From: Olivibacter oleidegradans
GTDB lineage: Bacteria; Bacteroidota; Bacteroidia; Sphingobacteriales; Sphingobacteriaceae
Assembly: GCF_042432805.1 (NCBI RefSeq)
Contig: NZ_JBHLWO010000002.1
Location: forward strand, 2,542,001-2,606,000
DNA: 64,000 nt
Direction of reading: 5' to 3'
Part shown: piece after piece, positions 34,832 through 43,418 of the stretch
How positions within the stretch are numbered: the first letter of the stretch is position 1
Layout: each line of letters starts with the position of its first letter
Program-made: the position numbers and the translations under genes
The notes under the pieces: model-generated
The model's database searches: none
The model's input: only the letters and a program-made list of their open reading frames with translations
Told to the model about the DNA's origin: nothing

Positions 34832-37183
34832 ATGTTCAGACATTATTTTCGGATAGCGATACGATCCATAGCTCGTTATAAATCTTATGCTGCCATTAAT
34901 ATTTTCGGCTTGGCCTTAGGGCTTGCCTCTTGCATATTAATCCTTCTCATTGTTCGGAATGAGCTTAGTTATGATCAATATCATAAGCAAGCAGCCAGAA
35001 CTTACCGGGTTACGTCGTTGGGTTTGGATTATAATCCAAGTGTTTCATTTGCCGTTGCGCCCGCCCTCAGAAATGATTTTCCTGAGCTGGAACACGTTTC
35101 ACAATACTATTATTGGCGGGAAAGTATGATCGAGATCAATCACGAACGTTTTATCCTAAAAGACGTTGCCGCTGCCGATAATGAATTTGCCAAGATATTT
35201 GATTTAGTTTGGTTGGCAGGTGATCCCAATTCAGCCTTGGAAGCACCGAATACGATTGTACTTACCGAGAGCACCGCAAAACAATATTTCGGAGATCAGA
35301 ACCCTATCGGGCAGACCATCCGTATGGATAACGATTGGGAACTGAAGGTAACCGGTCTTATTAAAGACCTACCCGGTAATACCCATTTAACCTTTAAATC
35401 ATTGGTCTCTTGGGCAACATTCCATGATGAAACGAGCAATTTTTGGTCGATACAAGGAGGATACCTATACGTTACTTTACCTGAAAAGCTATCCGCCGCC
35501 ACTGTTGAGCAAAGGCTTCCGGCCTTTATTAAAAAAAATTGGCGCGAAGCCGTTGAAAAAGAAAAAGCTACGCTATTGTTACAACCATTAACCGATATAC
35601 ATTACGATCAACGATATCTCAACCAGACCAGTATGCCGCGGTCTAAAAAAAGCATATACGGTTTAGCAGCAGTTGGTTTATTCATTTTAGTAATCGCCTG
35701 CATTAATTTTGTAAATATGGCTACCGCTTTTGCTTTAAAACGCTCCAAAGATGTGGGCATCCGAAAAGTAATCGGTGCCAAGCCCATTCAGATTATTAAA
35801 AGTGCGCTCTCAGAAATAGTCATTCAAGTGATCATTGCATTAGGACTGGCAATAGGTTGTCTATTGTTATTTATCCCTTATACGGAAGGATTCTTTGGTA
35901 CCCGTATCAACGCCAATCAGCTTTTACACCTAGATGTTCTTATTGGCCTTTTTATTATTTCACTATTCGCGATTTTGATCTCCGGCGTATACCCCGCCTT
36001 GATCCAGTCGCGTTTCAATCAATTGCAGATTTTAAAGGCGTCTTTCTCAACAGCCGTTAAAGGAACTACCATCTTAAAAAGAGGACTGATCGGTATTCAG
36101 TTTTTGGTAACTCAATTGCTCATTATAAGCACCTTTATTGTAGCCAAACAGATGGATTTCTTTCTTAATAAAGACATTGGTTTTGATAAAGAATCCATTA
36201 TCACTTTTGATATAGGAAAAAACCCCGAGGGATTGCGTCAGCTACTTTCAAACCAACCCGGTGTTAAAGACTTTAGTTTTGCTTCCGTTGCGCCGGCTTA
36301 CAACAATAATTATATGCCTTTTTCTGCGCCGAATTTGGGCATGCAAGAAGTAGATGTAACCGAAATGAAGGTGGTAGATGAAAATTATTTTTCCATGTTT
36401 GGACTAAAAATGTTGACTGGATTACCTATTACCAAGAGCATTATGCCGCAGGACAGTATTTTGAGAATTGTCGTCAATAAAACCCTTGTAAACCGATTAG
36501 GAATACAAAATTATAATGATGCGTTGGGACAGCAGATAACAGTAGGCGATCGTCGGGCAGAAATTCAGGGCGTGGTGGCCGATTTTCAAAGCGAATCCAA
36601 GCATAAAAAAATCAGGGCTTGCTTTCTTTATTACAATCCTGAAAGATTTCAGCAAGCAAGTGTGAAGCTTCAATCGAACCACATCAAACAGACCATCGCG
36701 TCCATCAACAGAGAATGGTCAGTGCTCAATCCCGAATCTTTATTCAATTATGAATTCATTGATAATAAGCTTGCAAGATTATATGAACGCGAGCAAACAC
36801 TCTATAATACCTTTAAAGTGTTTACGTTTATTGCCATTGTTATCAGCTGCGTAGGGCTGCTCGGATTGGTGTCATTAATGGCCGTCCAACGTGTAAAAGA
36901 GATTGGTGTCCGCAAAGTGTTGGGTGCATCAGTAAACAATATTGTGCTGCTCTTTTTAAAAGACTTTGTCATATTGATCGGCATCTCCTTCGTAATAGCC
37001 GTACCCATTGCCTGGTACGCTATGCACAGTTGGCTACAAGAATTTGCCTATCAGATTAAAATAAGCCCTTTACATTTTATGGTCGGCTTGCTGGTTACGC
37101 TCTTTATTGCCGGGACTACTGTTTTTATCCGTAGCTTCATCGCCGCTACCGGCAATCCAATTAAGGCAATAAAAGAGGAGTAA
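34832..37183 (+). CDS. MacB/FtsX-type ABC transporter permease
   Basis: The 783-residue protein has the double MacB_PCD-FtsX layout: TM near 22-42, a large periplasmic domain, TMs near 285-310, 330-350, 370-390, a soluble middle part and three more TMs at the C-terminus. The segments ALKRSKDVGIRKVIGAKPIQI and AVQRVKEIGVRKVLGASVNNIV are the repeated coupling motifs. Such proteins extrude peptides or toxic compounds, or respond to antimicrobial peptides. No ATPase gene is adjacent, so it must share one encoded elsewhere. This is common in Bacteroidota. Confidence 0.92.
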   Translation: MFRHYFRIAIRSIARYKSYAAINIFGLALGLASCILILLIVRNELSYDQYHKQAARTYRVTSLGLDYNPSVSFAVAPALRNDFPELEHVSQYYYWRESMIEINHERFILKDVAAADNEFAKIFDLVWLAGDPNSALEAPNTIVLTESTAKQYFGDQNPIGQTIRMDNDWELKVTGLIKDLPGNTHLTFKSLVSWATFHDETSNFWSIQGGYLYVTLPEKLSAATVEQRLPAFIKKNWREAVEKEKATLLLQPLTDIHYDQRYLNQTSMPRSKKSIYGLAAVGLFILVIACINFVNMATAFALKRSKDVGIRKVIGAKPIQIIKSALSEIVIQVIIALGLAIGCLLLFIPYTEGFFGTRINANQLLHLDVLIGLFIISLFAILISGVYPALIQSRFNQLQILKASFSTAVKGTTILKRGLIGIQFLVTQLLIISTFIVAKQMDFFLNKDIGFDKESIITFDIGKNPEGLRQLLSNQPGVKDFSFASVAPAYNNNYMPFSAPNLGMQEVDVTEMKVVDENYFSMFGLKMLTGLPITKSIMPQDSILRIVVNKTLVNRLGIQNYNDALGQQITVGDRRAEIQGVVADFQSESKHKKIRACFLYYNPERFQQASVKLQSNHIKQTIASINREWSVLNPESLFNYEFIDNKLARLYEREQTLYNTFKVFTFIAIVISCVGLLGLVSLMAVQRVKEIGVRKVLGASVNNIVLLFLKDFVILIGISFVIAVPIAWYAMHSWLQEFAYQIKISPLHFMVGLLVTLFIAGTTVFIRSFIAATGNPIKAIKEE

Positions 37184-37507
37184 GGTTAGTTAATAGGTTT
37201 TAGAAATTAGCTTTCAGCAGTCAGCTTTAGGCAGTGCCGGCCCTATCATCAAATTGGCTAATCGGCTCATCGGCTAATTATGGATTTCGGATATCGGCAG
37301 TCAGCTTTGGTTAGCCTGCCTGTATGTAGGCACTATTGCTATTACGACAATTCTAGAACTCAACCACTGAGCTACTCAACAACTCCGGCACCTGCAATAA
37401 GTCGCAATCCCCCTCACAATTTGACGTTTATACCCTAATATCTCTTTCAATTTTTCGATAGTTTTGTTATTAATAAAATAGGTCTGAAATAAAATAAAAA
37501 TAAACTT
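37184..37507. repeat. Composite intergenic repeat
   Basis: It holds a TAGGTTTTAGAAATTAG block, CNNTCRG heptamers (CTTTCAG, CAGTCAG, CTTTAGG; about 37212-37235), GCTAATCGGCTCATCGGCTAA, a second heptamer run (37288-37307), TTAGCCTGCC with TAGGCA, and octamers CCACTGAG, CTACTCAA, CAACTCCG (about 37365-37388). The -7 element of the next gene (37459-37466) lies at its end. Confidence 0.6.
37459..37466 (+). promoter_or_regulatory. Putative -7 element of the SRPBCC gene
   Basis: TAGTTTTG matches TAnnTTTG 41 bases upstream of the start codon at 37508. Confidence 0.45.
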
Positions 37508-37951
37508 ATGAGAACATTAGAATTCACAAAAGAAATTAAAGCACCCGCCCAAAAAGTTTGGGATGTACTTTGGAATGACGACACCTATTCAAAATGGACA
37601 AACGCTTTTAATCCAAATGGCGGTTCCCGCATGCAAAGCGATTGGCAGGTAGGTGGTAGAACACTTTTCCTGGATAACAATGGCAACGGCATGGTAAGTA
37701 CCATTAAAAGTAAAAACGAACCCTACGACGTGGTATTCGAGCACGTTGGAGAAATAATGGATGGTAAAGAAGACACCACCAGCGAGCAGGTTAAAAGCTG
37801 GGCAGGCTCATTAGAAGAATATCACCTTTCTGAAACCAACGGCTTCACTACACTGAAAGCGTCCGTACAAGTGGGAGAAGAATGGGTGGATATGATGAGC
37901 AAAGGGTTTACCGAAGGACTGGAAACCGTTAAAACACTCTCGGAACAATAG
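37508..37951 (+). CDS. SRPBCC (START-like) domain protein
   Basis: The 147-residue protein begins with MRTLEFTKEIKAPAQKVWDVLWNDDTYSKW, the typical SRPBCC/AHSA1 start, followed by WQVGGRTLF and a C-terminal helix (MMSKGFTEGLETVKTLSE). The fold binds hydrophobic ligands or acts in stress responses. Single gene, ended by the hairpin at 37997-38030. Function is unknown beyond the fold. Confidence 0.88.
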   Translation: MRTLEFTKEIKAPAQKVWDVLWNDDTYSKWTNAFNPNGGSRMQSDWQVGGRTLFLDNNGNGMVSTIKSKNEPYDVVFEHVGEIMDGKEDTTSEQVKSWAGSLEEYHLSETNGFTTLKASVQVGEEWVDMMSKGFTEGLETVKTLSEQ

Positions 37952-37996
37952 TTTCCCTTCGCTTCTTTTAGATAACGACGTTTGGTTCGATTAAAA

Positions 37997-38030
37997 AAGA
38001 ATGTCCGGCTCTTAACGGCCGGACATTCTT
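37997..38030. terminator. Bidirectional terminator between convergent genes
   Basis: AAGAATGTCCGGC (37997-38009) pairs perfectly with GCCGGACATTCTT (38018-38030). The minus-strand reading runs into TTTTTTAATC. It lies between the SRPBCC gene and the minus-strand HMA gene. Confidence 0.85.
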
Positions 38031-38040
38031 GAAGGTTGCT

Positions 38041-38098
38041 GGTAAAACTACTTTCCTACTTAACTACTTAACTATTTCTACTCATTCAAACTACTTTC
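38041..38098. repeat. Octamer repeat fragment
   Basis: CTACTTAA, CTACTTAA, CTATTTCT and related words follow each other near 38051-38080. It is a small relative of the 42.6-44.0 kb array. Confidence 0.5.
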
Positions 38099-38105
38099 GA
38101 AATCG

Positions 38106-38324
38106 TTAGGCTATCGGCTCGGCTTTGAAACCCTTGCGTTGGATGATCGCGACTACCTCATCCTTTGTAATGCCCTTCGAACTGACGGTAAGGATTTTGT
38201 CTGCATTATCTGTATCAACATGCCAGTGACAGATACCGTCTGCACTATCTAAATCCGGTTGAACTTTTGATACACATCCGCCACAGTTAAGATTGGTTTT
38301 GAATTGATATTCTTTGTTCTCCAT
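38106..38324 (-). CDS. Heavy-metal-associated (HMA) domain protein
   Basis: A 72-residue HMA/CopZ-like protein has the metal-binding pair C14 and C17 (NCGGCVSK) and the usual beta-alpha-beta pattern ending in IIQRKGFKAEPI. It is likely a cytosolic copper or other soft-metal carrier. It is separated by 258 bases from the AraC-type gene with a CxxC motif on the same strand. No P-type ATPase is in the window. Confidence 0.88.
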   Translation of the reverse strand: MENKEYQFKTNLNCGGCVSKVQPDLDSADGICHWHVDTDNADKILTVSSKGITKDEVVAIIQRKGFKAEPIA

Positions 38325-38582
38325 TGTTTTAAAATTTAGTGTTATTTAATACGCCAAATTTCGGTACAATATTGATGCCCCTTGTTGTACAATTTCTTGT
38401 TTGATTTATGAGATTTACTGTTAGTTTCTCGATGTTATTCCAAGTTATTAGTGGCAACGTCATATCCTTGCTGCACAGGTAGCCATCGGCTTAAAAAAAA
38501 TCGTTCATCAAGCCCTGAGGCGCATTATTTCTTATGGAATTTCGGCAATGATTGTTAAATTGAAGGAATGGAGAGTCTATTA

Positions 38583-39146
38583 TTACACTTTATCCAAAGG
38601 CTTTCTTTTATCCTCGCGTATTTGTTTAAAATGGCTTGGGGAAAGTCCGGTTACTTTTTTGAACTGATTACTTAAATAGGCAACACTCGAATAATTCAGA
38701 CGGTAAGCAATCTCGCTCAACGACAGTTCATCATATACCAGCAGCTCCTTTACTTTTTCTATTTTTTGCGCAATAAAATACTTTTCGATCGTCGTCCCTT
38801 CTACTTCAGAAAACAAGTTAGACAAGTAATTATAATCATGGTTCAATCTGTCGCTTAGCACATCTGAAAGATTCGTTTTAGCATCATTATCCCTGTGATG
38901 AACCAAATCAATAATTATATTCTTTATCTTCTCAATGGTGCGGCTTTTTTTGTCGTCAATTAACTCAAAGCCTAAGGGATTCAAAGCCTGCTTTAATGCA
39001 TCTTTCTGTTCAACCGATAATTCATCAGTAAGACTAACCTCACCCAATTTGACGCTTTTAGCGGCGATGCCAAGTTTATCCAGTTCATGCTGTACCACCA
39101 TAATACAACGGTTACAGACCATATTTTTCACAAATAATGTATTCAT
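38583..39146 (-). CDS. AraC-family regulator with N-terminal CxxC (HMA-like) domain
   Basis: The protein is 187 residues from the ATG at 39146 (MNTLFVKNMVCNRC); an ATG six codons upstream (39164) is possible. The first 75 residues look like an HMA-type ferredoxin fold with C11 and C14, and the rest is an AraC DNA-binding domain (SLSEIAYRLNYSSVAYLSNQFKKVTGLSPSHF). It may bind metal directly and regulate metal genes such as the HMA gene next to it. That is inference from the CxxC and the neighbourhood. Confidence 0.82.
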   Translation of the reverse strand: MNTLFVKNMVCNRCIMVVQHELDKLGIAAKSVKLGEVSLTDELSVEQKDALKQALNPLGFELIDDKKSRTIEKIKNIIIDLVHHRDNDAKTNLSDVLSDRLNHDYNYLSNLFSEVEGTTIEKYFIAQKIEKVKELLVYDELSLSEIAYRLNYSSVAYLSNQFKKVTGLSPSHFKQIREDKRKPLDKV

Positions 39147-39500
39147 ACCCTTTCTAATCTGCAAACTAAAGAATATAAAATAAATTTCGGCGATCTGCTT
39201 TCGGCTGCCAGCCGTCGGCTTTCATTAGCCTGCCCAGCGGTAGGCAGGTACCCGCTACTCAACGTTCACATTCATATACTCATCCTCTCCATCCAACTGC
39301 CTCAGTGAACAAGGGAACTTGTTAGTTGAGAACATGTCTTACGCCCCATAAAGCTCCTAGTAACTATTCCCTACTCACTATTAACTATTCCCTACTCACT
39401 GTTAACTATTAACTATTCCCCACTCAACTATTCCACAATTCATTCATCACTTACGAAAAGCCTACGCAACTATTCAACGACTCAACAACTCAACTAAAAC
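39147..39500. repeat. Composite intergenic repeat
   Basis: Heptamers CGATCTG, CTTTCGG, CTGCCAG and CCGTCGG (39188-39222) are followed by TTAGCCTGCC-CAGCGG-TAGGCAGG, then TAACTAT/TCCCTAC/TCACTAT words (39360-39418), and finally octamer-type CAACTATTCAACGACTCAACAACTCAA (39466-39493). No protein frame is supported. Confidence 0.6.
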
Positions 39501-40559
39501 TCAATAATATTTCCTTCTAAACCAAAATGCGAGATTAACCAGGGCAATCAATGCGGGGACCTCTACCAAGGGGCCGATAACTCCCGCAAAGGCTTGGCCC
39601 GAATTGATCCCGAACACCCCAATCGCTACAGCAATAGCCAGCTCAAAATTATTTCCGGTTGCTGTAAAAGCGATCGACGTGTTTTTTGAATAATCCGCTC
39701 CGAAACGTTTGCCGATCATGAAACTGAAAATGAACATAAAAGTAAAATAAATAACCAAAGGAAGGGCAATCCGAACCACATCCATCGGAATCTGCACAAT
39801 CAATTCGCCTTTTAGACTGAACATGACCACGATGGTAAATAACAAGGCAATCAGCGTAATAGGTGATATAAAAGGCAGAAACTTGTCCTGAAACCATTGC
39901 TCTCCTTTCATAGCAATCAGCCCGTAGCGACTGATCAGTCCCATGGCAAAAGGAATCCCCAGATAAATACCCACGCTTTTGGCTATTTCGCTGATGGTAA
40001 TGTGTACTTCGACCCCTTCAATTCCGAATAAAGGAGGGAGTACCGTAATAAAAATATAAGCGAATACGCTATAGAACAGTACCTGGAATATACTGTTAAG
40101 CGCAATTAGCCCCGCTGCATATTCTCGGTTTCCTTCAGCAAGTTCATTCCAAACCACCACCATAGCAATACAACGCGCCAGACCGATCAAGATCAAGCCA
40201 ATCATATATTCGGGATAATCTCTTAAAAACGTGACGGCTAAAAAGAACATCAGTAGCGGGCCTATTAGCCAATTTAGAATCAGCGAGATACTGAGCACCT
40301 TTACATCCTTAAATACGTTCCCTAAGTTTTCATACTTCACCTTTGCCAAAGGCGGATACATCATTAATATCAAGCCGATCGCCAAGGGTATGTTTGTTGT
40401 GCCACTCGAGTAGGAATTGATAAAAGTCGCTGTAGACGGAATAAAATAACCCATTCCAACACCGATGGCCATGGCGAGAAAAATCCATAAAGTCAGATAA
40501 CGATCAAGAAAGCTTAACTGTTTACGGCCCGCAATCGGTGAGCAATTATTCGCTGACAT
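39501..40559 (-). CDS. ACR3-family arsenite efflux permease
   Basis: From the ATG at 40559 the protein has 352 residues with about ten TM segments. The family-typical GLARCIAMVVVWNELAEGN carries the conserved Cys needed for arsenite transport. GNNFELAIAVAIGVFGINSGQAFAGVIGPLVEVPALI is the diagnostic C-terminal region. It exports As(III). The upstream in-frame start at 40586 would add nine residues. Either start overlaps the arsC stop, so translation is coupled. It is the last gene of the ars operon. Confidence 0.95.
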   Translation of the reverse strand: MSANNCSPIAGRKQLSFLDRYLTLWIFLAMAIGVGMGYFIPSTATFINSYSSGTTNIPLAIGLILMMYPPLAKVKYENLGNVFKDVKVLSISLILNWLIGPLLMFFLAVTFLRDYPEYMIGLILIGLARCIAMVVVWNELAEGNREYAAGLIALNSIFQVLFYSVFAYIFITVLPPLFGIEGVEVHITISEIAKSVGIYLGIPFAMGLISRYGLIAMKGEQWFQDKFLPFISPITLIALLFTIVVMFSLKGELIVQIPMDVVRIALPLVIYFTFMFIFSFMIGKRFGADYSKNTSIAFTATGNNFELAIAVAIGVFGINSGQAFAGVIGPLVEVPALIALVNLAFWFRRKYY

Positions 40560-40983
40560 ATCGTTCGTTATTAACATGTTCATCAATAAAATCCTTCATA
40601 TAGGCTTTAACCAGATCCCTGACCGCCCGGAACTCGTTCAGGATTTCTTCTGAAGTGCCCACCGCCTTTGCCGGATCGGGAAAATTGTGATGAAACTGCT
40701 TCGCTTTGGTAGGGAAGTAAGGACAGCTTTCCTTTGCATTGTCACACACGGTGATGACATAATCGAAATCAATATGGCTGTATTCATCTACATGATTGGA
40801 GGTGTGCCCGGAGATGTCGATACCGTCCTCTTTCATGACCTGTATCGCTTTCGGATTAACGCCGTGCGTTTCAATTCCCGCGCTGTATACCTCAGCCTTT
40901 CCTTGCGCAAAATGCCGTAAATAACCTTCTGCCAACTGACTGCGGCAACTATTGCCGGTACATAATACCAAAATTTTCTTCAT
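40546..40983 (-). CDS. arsC: Arsenate reductase, low-molecular-weight phosphatase type
   Basis: The 145-residue protein has the C-x5-R loop CTGNSCR (C8, R14) and a later Cys pair in VCDNAKESCP, as in thioredoxin-coupled ArsC of the phosphatase fold. It reduces As(V) to As(III) for export by the ACR3 permease encoded next. The 3' end overlaps the acr3 start. The gene is 17 bp after the acetyltransferase gene. Confidence 0.94.
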   Translation of the reverse strand: MKKILVLCTGNSCRSQLAEGYLRHFAQGKAEVYSAGIETHGVNPKAIQVMKEDGIDISGHTSNHVDEYSHIDFDYVITVCDNAKESCPYFPTKAKQFHHNFPDPAKAVGTSEEILNEFRAVRDLVKAYMKDFIDEHVNNERYVSE

Positions 40984-41000
40984 TGTTCTTTTTGTTTTAT

Positions 41001-41492
41001 TTAATCAATTCCTACCGTCTTACTCCGACGTTCCATTAATATCGTATCGCGCCACGTATTCTCGTGTTTACCAACCTTTTCCCGATAGCCCAATTTCCGA
41101 AAGCCATGCTTTTCATGTAGGCGAATACTTGCCTCATTTTCCGGGAAAATACCGGACTGAAGAGTCCAGAGACCTTGCGCTTCGCTACTTTCTATGAGTG
41201 TATTCATCAACAAATCACCCACACCTTTTTCACGGTAATCTTCATGTACGTATACACTTACTTCCGCCACACCGGCATAAACGCAACGACTTGAAACCGG
41301 AGAAAGAGCCGCCCATCCCGCAACGCTCCCATCAATGCTTGCTAAAAAACGAGAATGCCTGAGATGCGATCGATCCCAATCCTCCCAACTTGGTGCTTCT
41401 GTTTGAAAAGTGGCCTGGCCGGTTGCTATTCCCTGTAGATAAATAGCACGCACTGCGGGCCAGTCTGTTTCAGTAATGATACTAATTTCCAT
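41001..41492 (-). CDS. arsN: GNAT acetyltransferase of the arsinothricin/phosphinothricin type
   Basis: The 163-residue protein is PAT-like: YLQGIATGQATFQTEAPSW, AEVSVYVHEDYREKGVGDLLM (acetyl-CoA loop) and FPENEASIRLHEKHGFRKLGYREKVG are typical. In ars operons this family (ArsN1) acetylates arsinothricin, an organoarsenical antibiotic, and so gives resistance. Position inside an ars operon supports that function over phosphinothricin resistance. It lies 13 bp after the DUF6428 gene and 17 bp before arsC. Confidence 0.82.
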   Translation of the reverse strand: MEISIITETDWPAVRAIYLQGIATGQATFQTEAPSWEDWDRSHLRHSRFLASIDGSVAGWAALSPVSSRCVYAGVAEVSVYVHEDYREKGVGDLLMNTLIESSEAQGLWTLQSGIFPENEASIRLHEKHGFRKLGYREKVGKHENTWRDTILMERRSKTVGID

Positions 41493-41505
41493 TAGTTAAT
41501 TTGTT

Positions 41506-42069
41506 TTAGCAGCATCCGGATCCGGGGGTACAACTTTGGATAGTCGCTAGATTGACCATCCTATTTTGGCTTTCTTCTTCCTGAGCGGGCACACAGCATG
41601 TTTCGTTCTGATCCTTCGGACCACAACTACCACCACGCCCAATCGCTTTGCATTGCGTAGCATCCGGAATAAGGTCAACTACGAGGTTTTCACCTTTCAA
41701 AATCAAGTTCCCCGGAAATAGTTGACGGGTATCAAATTCCGAATTACCAAATTCAATCTTAACAATACCGCCAGGATTTAAAGGAAGGGACTTCTCTACC
41801 AATTCAATAATCGACAAGGCTTTACCCACCTTCATGGCTCTTTCCGAACCGTCCGAAGCCGGCTCCCAAAGCTGCACAATAATCTCCGTCCAGGCGTTCA
41901 TCACACCTCCACAATCAACCGAAGTAATAGGCGCTTGTTTAATCTCGGTGATATGGTATGAGGCATCCACCCATTTATCTTCGGCGTACTGAAATTGTAA
42001 AATAGCCTCTACATTCCTTGTCAATTGGGATTTGAAATCGCCCCAAGTCATTAGTTCCTTCGAATTCAT
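41506..42069 (-). CDS. DUF6428-type protein of ars operons
   Basis: The 187-residue protein has an N-terminal domain starting TWGDFKSQLTRNVEAILQFQYAEDKW and a Cys-rich tail (CKAIGRGGSCGPKD, ETCCVPAQ, CTPGSGCC). The tail could bind As(III) or another soft metal; that is inference. Such proteins are found between arsR and the ars enzymes in Bacteroidota. A putative ArsR box (42072-42089) lies directly in front of the start codon, so it may have its own regulated promoter. The function is unknown. Confidence 0.75.
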   Translation of the reverse strand: MNSKELMTWGDFKSQLTRNVEAILQFQYAEDKWVDASYHITEIKQAPITSVDCGGVMNAWTEIIVQLWEPASDGSERAMKVGKALSIIELVEKSLPLNPGGIVKIEFGNSEFDTRQLFPGNLILKGENLVVDLIPDATQCKAIGRGGSCGPKDQNETCCVPAQEEESQNRMVNLATIQSCTPGSGCC

Positions 42070-42071
42070 AA

Positions 42072-42089
42072 TATTGCAATTTAACGATA
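42072..42089 (-). promoter_or_regulatory. Putative ArsR operator in front of DUF6428 gene
   Basis: Read on the minus strand, TATCGTTAAATTGCAATA matches the site before arsR in 16 of 18 positions. It lies 2 bases upstream of the start codon. Confidence 0.6.
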
Positions 42090-42105
42090 TATAGGTAAAA
42101 ATTTT

Positions 42106-42435
42106 TTAACAGCACTCGTTGTTCGGCACATATCCATTTAAAAAAGTGCCTACTGTTTCTTTCAGCAGCTGCCAATTTTCAGGGTGAATGCAATAGCAGA
42201 CACTGACCCCTTCAATGGTACCCTGTATCAATCCCGCTGTTTTAAGTTCTTTTAAATGCTGCGATATAGTTGCTTGCGCCAAACCCAGCTCTTCCACCAG
42301 ATCCCCATTGATACAAGTCTTTGAAGCCATGATGTATTGCAAGATGGCAATACGGGCGGGATGGGCCATTGCTTTCAAAAGAACAGCTATTCTGTTCTGC
42401 TCTTCCGTAAATATTTCTGTTCTGGTAACGCCCAT
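42106..42435 (-). CDS. arsR: ArsR/SmtB-family metalloregulator
   Basis: The 109-residue protein, from the ATG at 42435, has the winged-helix core KAMAHPARIAILQYI and DLVEELGLAQATISQHLKELKTAGLI. Cysteines in KTCING, VSVCYCIHP and the C-terminal NECC could form an As(III) site. The longer frame to 42483 runs through the operator region and is unlikely. It represses the ars operon and is its first gene; As(III) should release it. The next gene begins 36 bp downstream with a second operator copy between them. Confidence 0.93.
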   Translation of the reverse strand: MGVTRTEIFTEEQNRIAVLLKAMAHPARIAILQYIMASKTCINGDLVEELGLAQATISQHLKELKTAGLIQGTIEGVSVCYCIHPENWQLLKETVGTFLNGYVPNNECC

Positions 42436-42447
42436 GATCTTATTATT

Positions 42448-42465
42448 TATTGCAATATTACGATA
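42448..42465 (-). promoter_or_regulatory. Putative ArsR operator, autoregulatory
   Basis: TATCGTAATATTGCAATA on the minus strand, an imperfect dyad (7 of 9 half-site positions) containing the palindrome TATTGCAATA. It lies 12-30 bases upstream of the arsR start. Confidence 0.6.
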
Positions 42466-42489
42466 AATATTTTTAAGATGCAAATAGTG

Positions 42490-42545
42490 CTAGCAGCTTT
42501 CGGATGTCGGCTTTCAGCTTTCGTTAGCCTGCCGGTAGCTTGACG
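42490..42545. repeat. Heptamer repeat block
   Basis: CTTTCGG, ATGTCGG, CTTTCAG and CTTTCGT are followed by TTAGCCTGCCGG. It opens the large repeat region 42.5-44.0 kb. Confidence 0.6.
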
Positions 42546-42575
42546 CTGCTGTAACTGTTTTTGTCATTATTTTTA

Positions 42576-42911
42576 CAACTCAACTATTTAACCACTCGAC
42601 AACTCAACTACTTAACCACTCGACAACTCAACTACTTAACCACTCAACAACTCAACTACTTAACCACTCAACAACTCAACTACTTAACCACTCAACAACT
42701 CAACTACTTAACCACTCAACTAGTTAACTACTCAACTACTTAACGACTCGACAACTCAACTACTTAGCCACTCGACAACTCAACTACTTAACGACTCGAC
42801 AACTCAACTACTTAACAACTCAACTACTTAACTACTCAACTACTTAACCACTCAACAACTCAACTACTTAACCACTCAACAACTTAACCACTTAACTACT
42901 CAACTAGTTAA
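42576..42911. repeat. Octamer array 1: 42 units of CNACTYAA
   Basis: Forty-two consecutive 8-base words in perfect register (336 bp), for example CAACTCAA, CTACTTAA, CCACTCAA. The first half repeats the ordered triplet with period 24. Position 2 varies most (A, T, C, G) and position 6 is C or T; positions 1, 3 and 5 are nearly fixed. It has no coding logic: an open frame through it gives only the repeated NYLTTQQL-type peptide. Confidence 0.9.
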
Positions 42912-43250
42912 CTATCCTCACAACTGAAATTCATCACTCATCATTTGTATCAGCTTTCGAATGTCGGCTTTCCTTCTAAGGATTTCATGATTATTTTTAA
43001 TTAATATTATTTGTTGTTCTTTTTCTTGACAAAAAGAACCAGAAGTCAAGGCTGTCTAGGTTTCGCTAAAAATTCAATTGCCCCGCGCCGTTCTGCGGAG
43101 CCGCCCCAATCCTCATTTCTTTCCCTCCACTTCTTCGCATAACGTTTTTTCTACCCTTCTAATTGAATTTTCTTTACGCTCACCCTAGAAGGCCGTTTTG
43201 TACCACCCGCGAGAGCCCCGTGTGATTTCATCACTTGCAACGACAACTCA
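42912..43250. repeat. Structured 339-bp element, copy 1
   Basis: This copy has a GTTCTTTTT-cttgac-AAAAAGAAC hairpin (43016-43039) and a long fold-back of AAAATTCAATT (43069-43079) with AATTGAATTTT (43161-43171), flanked by CTAGG/CCTAG. A short CCGC/GCGG stem and GTGAT-ttc-ATCAC (43222-43234) follow. No open frame of size. Copy 2, exactly 507 bases downstream, differs at four positions. Confidence 0.85.
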
Positions 43251-43418
43251 CGACTCAACCACTTAGCTACTCAACTACTTAACCACTCGACAACTCAACA
43301 ACTTAACCACTCAACAACTCAACTACTTAACCACTTAACTACTCAACTACTTAACCACTTAACTACTCAACTACTTAACCACTCAACAACTTAACCACTT
43401 AACTACTCAACTAGTTAA
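43251..43418. repeat. Octamer array 2: 21 units of CNACTYAA
   Basis: Twenty-one octamers in perfect register (168 bp) begin with CGACTCAA and end with CTAGTTAA, as array 1 does. The last seven or so units equal the end of array 1. Confidence 0.9.

Noticed and set aside
42436..42483. Longer ArsR with start at 42483
   Set aside because: The extension runs through the putative ArsR operator and adds no family-typical sequence.
42561..42743. Open frame encoding a NYLTTQQL-type repeat protein
   Set aside because: It is the octamer array read in one frame; the 24-base period gives an 8-residue period with no start signal or domain.
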